From assembly GCA_016781775.1 (NCBI GenBank), contig JADDPR010000128.1, forward strand, positions 1-12,260: a stretch of 12,260 nucleotides of DNA, given 5' to 3'. The notes beneath the pieces are model-generated. The model ran no database searches and had not been told where the DNA came from. It saw nothing but the letters and a program-made list of their open reading frames with translations. The position numbers were made by a program, and so were the translations under genes. This DNA is from Rubrobacter sp. (GTDB lineage Bacteria; Actinomycetota; Rubrobacteria; Rubrobacterales; Rubrobacteraceae). The stretch's first letter is position 1. The number at the start of each line of letters is the position of its first letter. Of the stretch, positions 6,126 to 11,942 are shown piece by piece.

Positions 6126-6803
6126 ATGGATACACGCAACCATAAGAAACCCGTAGGGTACGAGGAGATCCTCCCCGAAGACCGGCAGGAGGAGCCGGGG
6201 CTCGGTTCCTGGATCAAGCGTAATACCGCGCTTCTCGCTCGCCTGTTTATGGTTGCGGTCTTTACCTTCGGCGCCTCGACAACCGCGGCCAACTTCTCTT
6301 ATGGCCTGGAGGGCGAGCCGACGAAGCTTACGGTAGAGCAACTATCGGCGGGGCAGCTTCCTCCGGGCACCGCGCTCGGGGACTACGTGGAGGTTACGGG
6401 CAGCCCGTCCTTCGGTCCGAATACCGATAAGGTCGGTACGCCGGACTCCAGGATAGGCGTCTCCGCCCGCTACAGCGCCGCCTACTTCTACTTCGGCATC
6501 GAGGAGACGGACGGCCTGCTCATACAAACCGCCCAGACCCCGCCCGACGTGACGCAGACCGGTGAACAGGTTTATCGAGGCAAGCTCGAGACGGTTGGAA
6601 CCGTGATCTTTCACGACACCACCCAGGACGGCCTCAAGAGCGCCGGCCTGCCCCACGAAGAGAATACCCCGGTCATCACGACCGGAGATACGCCCGAATA
6701 CTATCGGCAGATCTTCCCGGCTTACTCGGCGATCATCGGGCTCTGGATCGTCTCCATCGCGTGGCTGCTTTGGAAGAGGAACAAGCCGTTCCTCGGTTCT
6801 TAG
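6126..6803 (+). CDS. Unassigned membrane protein with extracytoplasmic domain
   Basis: A 225-residue protein I cannot assign to a family with certainty. A charged cytoplasmic N-terminus (1-33) is followed by a membrane helix (about 34-56, LLARLFMVAVFTFGASTTAA), an extracytoplasmic domain (about 58-195), a second helix (about 199-217, YSAIIGLWIVSIAWLLW) and a short KRNKPFLGS tail. The segment GDYVEVTGSPSFG (85-97) resembles the first strands of OB-fold-like domains in membrane proteins such as SURF1 or CcmE, but the similarity is weak. The ATG at 6126 was chosen because the protein-like sequence begins there. The frame is open back to a TTG at 5997, but that part is low-quality sequence covering the inverted repeat at 6071-6089. 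The ribosome site is weak (AGGT, 12 bases away). Being divergent from the bc/CydA operon, it might be an assembly or regulatory factor for it, but this is speculation. Confidence 0.75.
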   Translation: MDTRNHKKPVGYEEILPEDRQEEPGLGSWIKRNTALLARLFMVAVFTFGASTTAANFSYGLEGEPTKLTVEQLSAGQLPPGTALGDYVEVTGSPSFGPNTDKVGTPDSRIGVSARYSAAYFYFGIEETDGLLIQTAQTPPDVTQTGEQVYRGKLETVGTVIFHDTTQDGLKSAGLPHEENTPVITTGDTPEYYRQIFPAYSAIIGLWIVSIAWLLWKRNKPFLGS

Positions 6804-6856
6804 CACGGCTCACCCGCTTCTTTCCCCTATTCCCTAACAGCTCGTCCTCAGGCTCC

Positions 6857-6879
6857 GTACTCGACTCCCCCATGAGTAC
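6857..6879. repeat. Inverted repeat, 51 bases before the permease promoter
   Basis: GTACTC (6857-6862) and GAGTAC (6874-6879) are perfect 6-base arms around an 11-base spacer. There is no T tract, so it is not a convincing terminator for the upstream gene. It is the first of three inverted repeats in the 205-base gap between the membrane gene and the purine permease. Confidence 0.35.
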
Positions 6880-6885
6880 TTCGGT

Positions 6886-6907
6886 GTCTGGTAAGGATTT
6901 ACCGGAC
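6886..6907. repeat. Inverted repeat abutting the -35 box of the permease promoter
   Basis: GTCTGGTAA (6886-6894) and TTACCGGAC (6899-6907) are 9-base arms with one G·T pair around a GGAT loop. The repeat ends exactly one base before the TAGACA -35 box at 6908. An alternative outer pairing, GTGTCT (6884-6889) with AGACAC (6909-6914), overlaps the -35 box itself. Its position fits an operator for a regulator or activator of the purine permease. It lies upstream of the predicted transcription start, so it is more likely a DNA site than an RNA switch. Confidence 0.6.
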
Positions 6908-6936
6908 TAGACACTCTGCTGCGGTCTGTCTATATT
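6908..6936 (+). promoter_or_regulatory. Sigma70-type promoter of the purine permease
   Basis: TAGACA (6908-6913; 5 of 6 to TTGACA) and TATATT (6931-6936; 5 of 6 to TATAAT) are separated by exactly 17 bases. Transcription would begin near 6943, inside a small inverted repeat GCACA/TGTGC (6943-6947 and 6953-6957), leaving a leader of about 65 bases before the TTG start at 7009. This is the best consensus promoter I found in the window. Confidence 0.75.
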
Positions 6937-6942
6937 GGCTCG

Positions 6943-6957
6943 GCACATAGTTTGTGC
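6943..6957. repeat. Short inverted repeat at the predicted permease transcription start
   Basis: GCACA (6943-6947) and TGTGC (6953-6957) flank a 5-base spacer exactly where transcription from the promoter at 6908-6936 should begin. It could be an operator half-site pair or a 5' hairpin. The arms are short, so the call is weak. Confidence 0.3.
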
Positions 6958-7008
6958 ATGGCAAAGCAGGTATTCGGGTAGCGCGCCAGAGGGGAGCAGC
7001 AGAGGACC

Positions 7009-8361
7009 TTGGACCGTTTCTTTAAGTTCTCCGAGCGGGGGACGAACCTACGCACGGAGGTCGTGGCGGGGCTCACGACCTTTATGACAATGGCTTACAT
7101 CATCTTTGTTAACCCCGTGATCCTGGGCACCGAGGGGACCGGTCTGCCGGTGGGGGGCGTCTTTGTCGCGACGTGTCTCGCCGCCGCGGCGGCGAGCATA
7201 GCGATGGGCGTGGTCGCCAACTTTCCGGTGGCGCTCGCTTCGGGCCTCGGCCTCAACGCGGTCGTAGCGTTTACCCTGATCCTGGACCTCGGCATACCGT
7301 GGCAGACGGCGATGGCCGCGGTGGTGTTGGAGGGCCTGCTCGTCACGCTGCTCGTCCTGACGAACCTGCGCGAGGCGGTTCTGAACGCGATTCCGCTCTC
7401 GCTCAAGTTCGCGATCGCGGTGGGGATCGGGTTGTTTATCGCTTTTATAGGCCTCAAGAACTCCGGCATCGTGGTCGCCGACCCGGTTACCTACCTGAAG
7501 CTCGGCGATCTCTCCCAGGGTCCCGTTCTGCTCGCACTCTTCGGGCTCGCCGTGACGGTCGCGCTCGTGGCGCGGGGGTTCAGGGGCGGCCTGATCGTCG
7601 GCATCCTCCTGACGGCGATCGTTGGCATGATCTTAGGCATCGTGCCTCTCCCGTCCTCCCTGGCTTCCTTGAACCTCGACTTCTCGACGATAGGCGGCGG
7701 GGTGCTCGCCCTGCCGGACGTGCTGCAACTCACGCTGCTGCCCGTGATCTTCGCGCTGTTCATGACGGACTTCTTCGACACGATGGGGACCGTGATCGCG
7801 GTCGGCCAGGAGGCGAAGCTCCTCGACGAGGACGGCCGCCTGCCGAACGCGAAGAGGGTGCTGCTCGTCGACTCTCTTGCGGCGGTCGGGGGCGGGGCTA
7901 TGGGCGCGAGCAGCGTCACGAGCTACATAGAGAGCGGCTCGGGGGTCGCGGAGGGTGGACGCACCGGGATGACGAGCGTGGTGGTCGGCATCCTGTTCCT
8001 GCTCGCGCTGCCGTTCTCGCCGCTCGTGACCGTCGTAGGGGGTAGCGTGCCCATCCCGGGGGGTACGGAGGGGGCCGAGATCCTGGTCTCCCCCGTCACG
8101 TCGCCGGCGCTCATCGTGGTCGGCTTCCTGATGATGACCTCGGTGCGCTTCGTGCCGTGGGACCGTGCGGACGAGGCCATACCGGCGTTTCTCACCATCC
8201 TGACCCTTCCCCTGACGTTCAACATCTCCTACGGGATCGGCTTCGGCTTTATCTCCTACGTCCTTATAAAGCTCGCCCGGGGCAAGCCCGGCGAGGTGCA
8301 TCCGCTGCTATACGTCGCGGCGGCCCTCTTCGCACTCGCTTTCCTCGTGCCGGCCTTATAG
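7009..8361 (+). CDS. AzgA-type purine (guanine/hypoxanthine) permease
   Basis: A 450-residue permease of the NCS2/AzgA family, which imports purine bases (hypoxanthine, guanine or adenine) by proton symport. The N-terminus RGTNLRTEVVAGLTTFMTMAY into IIFVNP is the family signature. The two substrate-site motifs are present: FFDTMGT at about 255-261 and ESGSGVAEGGRTG at 308-320. Length and repeat topology (about 12-14 helices) match the family. Exact specificity cannot be read from the sequence. The start is TTG at 7009: related proteins begin MxRFFK at this point, and AGAGG sits 3 bases before with GGGGAG about 12 bases before. The gene ends in TAGTAG. It appears monocistronic, with its own promoter and inverted repeats upstream and a separate promoter region following it. 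Confidence 0.93.
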   Translation: MDRFFKFSERGTNLRTEVVAGLTTFMTMAYIIFVNPVILGTEGTGLPVGGVFVATCLAAAAASIAMGVVANFPVALASGLGLNAVVAFTLILDLGIPWQTAMAAVVLEGLLVTLLVLTNLREAVLNAIPLSLKFAIAVGIGLFIAFIGLKNSGIVVADPVTYLKLGDLSQGPVLLALFGLAVTVALVARGFRGGLIVGILLTAIVGMILGIVPLPSSLASLNLDFSTIGGGVLALPDVLQLTLLPVIFALFMTDFFDTMGTVIAVGQEAKLLDEDGRLPNAKRVLLVDSLAAVGGGAMGASSVTSYIESGSGVAEGGRTGMTSVVVGILFLLALPFSPLVTVVGGSVPIPGGTEGAEILVSPVTSPALIVVGFLMMTSVRFVPWDRADEAIPAFLTILTLPLTFNISYGIGFGFISYVLIKLARGKPGEVHPLLYVAAALFALAFLVPAL

Positions 8362-8411
8362 TAGTCGCGCAGAAGGGGCCGGTGCGTCGGGGTGGGCGTA
8401 TTCGTCCACGC

Positions 8412-8437
8412 GTTTACCTCCCTTATAGCGGGGGTAG
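8412..8437 (+). promoter_or_regulatory. SigB/SigF-type promoter match upstream of the stress operon
   Basis: GTTTAC (8412-8417) and GGGTAG (8432-8437) are 14 bases apart. The general-stress sigma factors SigB of Bacillus and SigF of actinobacteria recognise GTTTAA/GTTT, a spacer of about 12-16, and GGGTAT/GGGTA. The match is 5 of 6 at both boxes and lies 85 bases upstream of a GlsB/Asp23 stress operon, where such control would be expected. A sigma70-like TATATT at 8467-8472 lies further downstream without a good -35. The rest of the 8362-8522 gap holds the ribosome site GGGAGGTGAG before the GTG start. Confidence 0.6.
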
Positions 8438-8522
8438 AAGTGTCAGCGCGGAACTTAGCGCTAGTCTATATTGGCCGTGGCCTGCGCTTTAGAGTATTGC
8501 GGTAGGGGGGAGGTGAGAAACC

Positions 8523-8783
8523 GTGGGTGTCTTGGCTTGGATCGTAGTAGGGCTTATAGCCGGTGTTTTGGCGAAGATCGCCATGCCGGGGCCGGATCCT
8601 GGCGGCGTTATTCTGACGGTCGTCATAGGCATAGCGGGGGCCGTAGTCGGAGGGTTGATCCTGAACGCCGTTCTAGGGCGTCAGGGAGTGTCTGGGTTCG
8701 ACCTTCCTACCGTATTGGTAGCAACCCTTGGCTCAATCCTTCTTTTGACCGTTTATCGGTTTGTCACGCGCCAGGCGGTTTAG
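8523..8783 (+). CDS. GlsB/YeaQ/YmgE-family small stress membrane protein
   Basis: An 86-residue, glycine-rich, three-helix membrane protein of the transglycosylase-associated / GlsB-YeaQ-YmgE family. It opens with MGVLAWIVVGLIAGVLAK, the typical first helix, then a PGPDPGG turn, then the second glycine-rich helix (VILTVVIGIAGAVVGGLIL) and a third helix near 63-79. Family members are induced by general, acid or alkaline stress; the molecular role is unclear. The start is GTG at 8523 with GGAGGTGA 6 bases upstream, an excellent ribosome site. It is the first gene of the Asp23-type operon; the next gene starts 63 bases after its stop. Confidence 0.9.
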   Translation: MGVLAWIVVGLIAGVLAKIAMPGPDPGGVILTVVIGIAGAVVGGLILNAVLGRQGVSGFDLPTVLVATLGSILLLTVYRFVTRQAV

Positions 8784-8846
8784 GGACCGTTCGGGGCAGG
8801 TGGCAGCGGATGGCGAGGCGTTGTTTTCGACGAAAGGTGTAGCAGA

Positions 8847-9314
8847 GTGAGTGACCAGAGGACCCAGCAGAACAGCCCGCTCCATACCGATCGGGGCACG
8901 ACGCGCATCGAAGATAGCGTGGTCGCCAAGATCGCGGGAATTGCGGCGCAGGAGGTAGACGGCGTTCGGATGGGCGGCAGCACCTCCCAGTCCGTCGGCG
9001 GCCTGCTGAGCAGCATCCCCGGTGTGAGCGGCGGCGGCAGCGAATCCCGCGGGGTCTCCGTCGAGGTCGGGGAGATCGAGGCCGCGGTAGATATCACGGC
9101 GACCGTTGCGTACGGCAGGAGCATCCCGCAGGTTTCGGAGGCCGTCCGCCGGAACGTCGTAAACCGGGTCGAGAATCTCGTAGGTCTGAGGGTCACCGAG
9201 GTGAACATCACCGTCAACGACGTGTTCTTCCCGGAGCAGGAGCGCCAGCAGCAGCAACAGCAGCAGCAGCGCCAGATCGAGCAACAGCAGCAGCAAGAGC
9301 AGAGGGTCAGGTAG
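8847..9314 (+). CDS. Asp23/Gls24-family envelope stress protein with Gln-rich tail
   Basis: A 155-residue Asp23/Gls24 (alkaline shock) protein. The domain spans about 18-130: TTRIEDSVVAKIAGIAAQEVDGV, a variable glycine/serine loop (43-68), then VSVEVGEIEAAVDITATVAYG and a helix with the final strand VTEVNITVNDVFF. In Staphylococcus, Asp23 is an abundant protein tethered to the membrane by AmaP and linked to cell-envelope stress. The C-terminal 25 residues are almost all Gln, Arg and Glu (Q-runs at about 134-141 and 146-150), encoded by a CAG/CAA repeat, which is unusual. The start is GTG at 8847 with AAAGGTG 7 bases upstream. Four more genes of the same system follow. Confidence 0.92.
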   Translation: MSDQRTQQNSPLHTDRGTTRIEDSVVAKIAGIAAQEVDGVRMGGSTSQSVGGLLSSIPGVSGGGSESRGVSVEVGEIEAAVDITATVAYGRSIPQVSEAVRRNVVNRVENLVGLRVTEVNITVNDVFFPEQERQQQQQQQQRQIEQQQQQEQRVR

Positions 9315-9339
9315 GCAAGCGAGGTAAGAGAGGATCGTC

Positions 9340-9642
9340 TTGATCGACGACCTGCAACTGGCGAGGGCCATACGAGAGGCAGCCCTCGCCACGACGGGGG
9401 TCCACTCTATGGGCAGCGGTCGTTACGCCGAGGCCGCCACTTATGGGGCGGGCGAGAAGGTTTCCGGGGTGGTCGTGGATCCCGATGAGGTACGGGTGCA
9501 TATCGTTGCTCGCTATCCCCTCGCGGAGCCGCTCCCCGCTCTCGCGGAGAGAGTCAGAGAGCGTGTTGCGCTGAGATCCGAGGGTCGGCCGACGACGATT
9601 ATCGTCGAGGACCTGGAGGTGGAGCAGAATGAGAATCTTTAA
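9340..9642 (+). CDS. Short Asp23-like protein
   Basis: A 100-residue protein related to Asp23 but shorter. It has the helix LQLARAIREAALATTGV, the linker RYAEAATYGAGEKVSGVVV, the strand EVRVHIVARYPL, the helix ALAERVRERVALR and the final strand TTIIVEDLEV. This is the reduced Asp23 form found beside AmaP genes in actinobacteria. It starts at TTG 9340, with AGAGG 7 bases upstream and 25 bases after the first Asp23 gene. Its last 14 bases overlap the start of the next gene, which points to translational coupling. It probably forms mixed Asp23 assemblies with its neighbour. Confidence 0.8.
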   Translation: MIDDLQLARAIREAALATTGVHSMGSGRYAEAATYGAGEKVSGVVVDPDEVRVHIVARYPLAEPLPALAERVRERVALRSEGRPTTIIVEDLEVEQNENL

Positions 9643-10207
9643 CCGGATAATCGTCGTTCTGCTACTCGCGGGACTCGTGGCGCTCGGGATCGCGGCGATC
9701 TTTTACGCCTTCGACCTGGCCGGGTACCGGCTGGCGAACGTACCCCGGCTCCTCGGGCTCGACGGTTTCGCGCAGAGCCTGAGCAACTTTGTCGGCAACG
9801 TGGAGAGAGGGAACCTGAACCCGCTGGATTACCTCGTCCTCGGCGCGATCGCGCTTCTCGGCCTGATCCTGCTGTTCCTGGAGCTCAAGCCACCGTCCCC
9901 TCGCCGGGTGCGGATGCAGGACGGGACGTACATCACGCGCAGCGCCGTACGGGATGAGGTCGTCGCAGCTACGGAGCGCAACCCTGAGGTTCTCCAGTCG
10001 GACGTCGACGTGAACGCTCAGAGGAGGCCCGGGGCCAAGGTGGACGTTACGGCTAGCGTCCGGCGCGGCGAAGATACGAGGCGGTTGCAGTCCGAGGTGC
10101 GCAACTCCGTGCAGCAGCACATGGGTCAGGTAGGAGTACCGGTAAGCAACCTCAACGTTCGCATCGCCGAGTCGGACCCACGCCAGACGCAGACGAGGGT
10201 GAAGTAA
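9629..10207 (+). CDS. amaP: AmaP-type Asp23 membrane anchor, first copy
   Basis: A 192-residue AmaP-like protein. Its family inserts in the membrane and recruits Asp23. Two helices are visible (about 7-27 and 67-86), separated by an extracytoplasmic loop, followed by a cytoplasmic domain (about 95-182) with the alternating strand/helix pattern of an Asp23-like fold (AVRDEVVAATERNPEV, then VDVTASVRRG and VSNLNVRIAE). The ATG at 9629 lies inside the end of the preceding gene, with GGAGGTGGAG just upstream. Its stop shares a base with the start of the next gene (TAATG). Confidence 0.87.
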   Translation: MRIFNRIIVVLLLAGLVALGIAAIFYAFDLAGYRLANVPRLLGLDGFAQSLSNFVGNVERGNLNPLDYLVLGAIALLGLILLFLELKPPSPRRVRMQDGTYITRSAVRDEVVAATERNPEVLQSDVDVNAQRRPGAKVDVTASVRRGEDTRRLQSEVRNSVQQHMGQVGVPVSNLNVRIAESDPRQTQTRVK

Positions 10208-10779
10208 TGAACGCTTTCAACCGTTTCATAATGCTCGTAGTGGCCTTGCTCCTTATAATCGTACCTGTGCTCTTGCTCCTGATCGCCTTCGGGGTGTTCT
10301 CGGCAGACGCGATAAACGCGGTTACCGGATACCGGAGCGGGGTGAGGGGCTTGCAAGGCCTGGTCTCGAACTTCGACTTCTCGCAGGGGACGCGGGTCAT
10401 CATCGCCATAGCCGGCGCCCTTCTGGCGCTGATAGCCGGGTATCTGCTCCTCCGCGAGCTGACGTTCGGGCGCCCGGTAGCGAGAAAGGCCCTCGTGGAC
10501 GACACGCCCGGCCGGGAGACCGCCATCACGGCGACGGCGGTGCGCCACCTCGCGGAGGGCGCTGCGCGGGAGGTCGGGGCAGAATCCCCCTCCTGCTCCC
10601 TGGCGTCCACGGACGGGCGCTACGACGTGGCGTGCCAGATCCGGGTGCCCAGGTCCCACAACTTCGCGGAGACCGCCACCCGAACCCGGGAGAACGTTCG
10701 CCGGGTCCTCGGTGAGCAGCACGTGCCCCTGAACAACGTGGAAGTCACGGTGCAGGGTAGCACCGCATCCCAAGGATAA
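10207..10779 (+). CDS. amaP: AmaP-type Asp23 membrane anchor, second copy
   Basis: A 190-residue paralogue of the preceding protein with the same plan: MNAFNRFI start, helix 1 (about 7-30), extracytoplasmic loop, helix 2 (about 62-83) and a cytoplasmic Asp23-like domain (about 103-184; TAVRHLAEGAAREVG, VACQIRVP, NNVEVTVQG). The N-termini MRIFNRII and MNAFNRFI are alike, which supports a tandem duplication, though the bodies have diverged. It has two cysteines (130 and 143), absent from the first copy. The ATG overlaps the previous stop by one base, so translation is coupled, with GAGGGTGA in front. Confidence 0.83.
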   Translation: MNAFNRFIMLVVALLLIIVPVLLLLIAFGVFSADAINAVTGYRSGVRGLQGLVSNFDFSQGTRVIIAIAGALLALIAGYLLLRELTFGRPVARKALVDDTPGRETAITATAVRHLAEGAAREVGAESPSCSLASTDGRYDVACQIRVPRSHNFAETATRTRENVRRVLGEQHVPLNNVEVTVQGSTASQG

Positions 10780-10787
10780 GGAGACAA

Positions 10788-11000
10788 ATGACCACCTGGA
10801 CCTACAAGCAGTGGGGGGCCCTTATAGGGGCGCTCGTGATGTTCTCGATCGCCCTCGTCGGCTTCGGCGAGACGGCGCTCGTGGTGATCTTCGGCGTCAT
10901 CGGCTATTTCGTGGGCAAGTTTCTGGATGGAGAGCTCTCAGTCCAGGACATCCAGCAGCGTGCCCAGGGGCTACAGCAGCGCGTCCAGGGTCGCAGTTAG
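10788..11000 (+). CDS. DUF2273-type small membrane protein
   Basis: A 70-residue protein with two hydrophobic, glycine-containing helices (about 10-26 and 29-45: GALIGALVMFSIALVG, TALVVIFGVIGYFVGKFLDG) and a short amphipathic tail (QDIQQRAQGLQQRVQ). This matches the DUF2273 proteins that commonly accompany Asp23 and AmaP genes. The ATG at 10788 is preceded by AAGGAG at 4 bases, which overlaps the stop of the previous gene. It is the last gene of the operon, followed directly by a long hairpin and a terminator. Confidence 0.85.
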   Translation: MTTWTYKQWGALIGALVMFSIALVGFGETALVVIFGVIGYFVGKFLDGELSVQDIQQRAQGLQQRVQGRS

Positions 11001-11040
11001 GGTGGATGGCGTACCCGGCACGCCGGCTACGCGATCCACC
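11001..11040. repeat. 40-base imperfect palindrome directly after the Asp23 operon
   Basis: The repeat begins at the base after the last stop codon. GGTGGAT (11001-11007) pairs with ATCCACC (11034-11040), GCGTA (11009-11013) with TACGC (11028-11032), and CCGG (11015-11018) with CCGG (11023-11026). That is 16 pairs, interrupted only by single G·G and C·C mismatches, around a 4-base loop. No T tract follows, and a separate true terminator lies 12 bases on. It may protect the mRNA 3' end or be a protein-binding site. Confidence 0.7.
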
Positions 11041-11052
11041 GACGGTACTTCT

Positions 11053-11083
11053 ACGGGTCCCCTTCGGGGGGCCCGTTCTTTTT
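11053..11083 (+). terminator. Intrinsic terminator of the Asp23 operon
   Basis: ACGGGTCCCC (11053-11062) pairs with GGGGGCCCGT (11067-11076) through ten pairs with one G·U, closed by a TTCG tetraloop, and is followed by TCTTTTT (11077-11083). A very strong Rho-independent terminator, 53 bases after the last gene of the operon. Confidence 0.95.
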
Positions 11084-11132
11084 GCGCGAAGACATCGTCG
11101 ACCGCTACGTTGCCGACGGTCAGGCCCAGCGT

Positions 11133-11942
11133 ATGAACGATATGGCATGGGAGAAGCTGAAGGATTGGGGGCGCGAGCCCGGAAAGGCCGCCGTGTTTAC
11201 GGACATAGACGGTACGCTCGCCCCCATCGTTCCGACCCCGGACCTCTCCGAGGTGCCCGAGGAGTTGCGGCGGCTTCTGGATCGCCTCACCCAGAGCTAC
11301 CACGTAGTCGCCGGCATCAGTGGTCGGGCTACGCCCGATGCCAAGGAGCTTGTCGGTCTGGACGACGTCGTGTACTACGGTAACCACGGGTTCGAGATCC
11401 TGCGCGACGGCACGGTCGAGGTCGTGCCCGAGGCCGTGCCGTACGAAGACAAGGTAAGGGAGCTGGAGGCGCTTTCGAGGGAGGAACTGGAGCCCCGGGG
11501 CGCCTTCGTCGAGGACAAGGGGATCACCGCCTCGGTGCATTACCGCAACGCCTCCCCGGAGGTTGGCGAGTTGTGCAAGGCTTTCGTAAAGCGCGAGGGC
11601 GAACGGCTTGGGCTGCGCATCACCGTGGGCAGGGGCGTCGTCGAGGCGCGTCCCCCGGTCCACGTAGACAAGGGCACCGCCGTACGCCGCCTCGTGGAGG
11701 AGTACGGTCCCGAGAAGGCGCTGTTTATAGGGGACGATACCACCGACCTCGACGCTTTCAGGGCGCTGGAGGAGCTTCGGGAAGAAGGCGTGCTCCGTGA
11801 GACCCTGCGCATAGGCGTCAGGAGCGACGAGGGACCGCCCGAGATCGTCTCCGAGGCCGACCTGGTCGTGGACGGGGTGGAAGGGGTTGGCGAGGTCTTG
11901 CGCGTGCTTGCGGGCAAAGAAGGGGTCAGACCCGAGGCCTGA
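11133..11942 (+). CDS. otsB: Trehalose-6-phosphate phosphatase
   Basis: A 269-residue HAD-superfamily phosphatase that removes phosphate from trehalose 6-phosphate to give trehalose, a compatible solute and stress protectant. The catalytic motif FTDIDGTLAPI has the nucleophile D24 and acid/base D26. Motif II is GISGR (61-65). YYGNHGFE (81-88), DKGITASVHYR (128-138) and ARPPVHVDKGTAV (172-184, K180) are the OtsB substrate-cap and lysine signatures. GDDTTDLDAF (200-209) holds the Mg-binding acidic residues. The frame is open back to a TTG at 11082, but that codon lies in the T tail of the terminator, so ATG 11133 (or ATG 11142) is preferred; neither has a strong ribosome site. No otsA is in the window. 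The end overlaps the convergent gene by 17 bases. Confidence 0.92.
   Translation: MNDMAWEKLKDWGREPGKAAVFTDIDGTLAPIVPTPDLSEVPEELRRLLDRLTQSYHVVAGISGRATPDAKELVGLDDVVYYGNHGFEILRDGTVEVVPEAVPYEDKVRELEALSREELEPRGAFVEDKGITASVHYRNASPEVGELCKAFVKREGERLGLRITVGRGVVEARPPVHVDKGTAVRRLVEEYGPEKALFIGDDTTDLDAFRALEELREEGVLRETLRIGVRSDEGPPEIVSEADLVVDGVEGVGEVLRVLAGKEGVRPEA

Noticed and set aside
5846..6292. Minus-strand open frame of 148 codons across the divergent intergenic region
   Set aside because: It overlaps two better genes on both sides and shows no domain or consistent composition. A short stretch (MWRFKVCCWLIEQHP) looks protein-like but is not enough to support a gene.
6884..6914. Purine riboswitch upstream of the purine permease
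   Set aside because: The structured element lacks the conserved three-way junction and loop sequences of purine riboswitches and lies upstream of the predicted transcription start.
6950..6973. SigB-like GTTTGT-N12-AGGTAT downstream of the permease promoter
   Set aside because: The -35 match is only 4 of 6, it lies inside the predicted leader, and a much better sigma70 promoter is just upstream.
8415..8436. Hairpin TACCTCC/GGGGGTA as a terminator for the permease gene
   Set aside because: It has no T tract, contains a G·T pair and coincides with the better-supported SigB-type promoter boxes.
9240..9302. CRISPR-like or tandem repeat array
   Set aside because: The repetition is a CAG/CAA codon run encoding glutamine inside a coding gene; there are no spacers.
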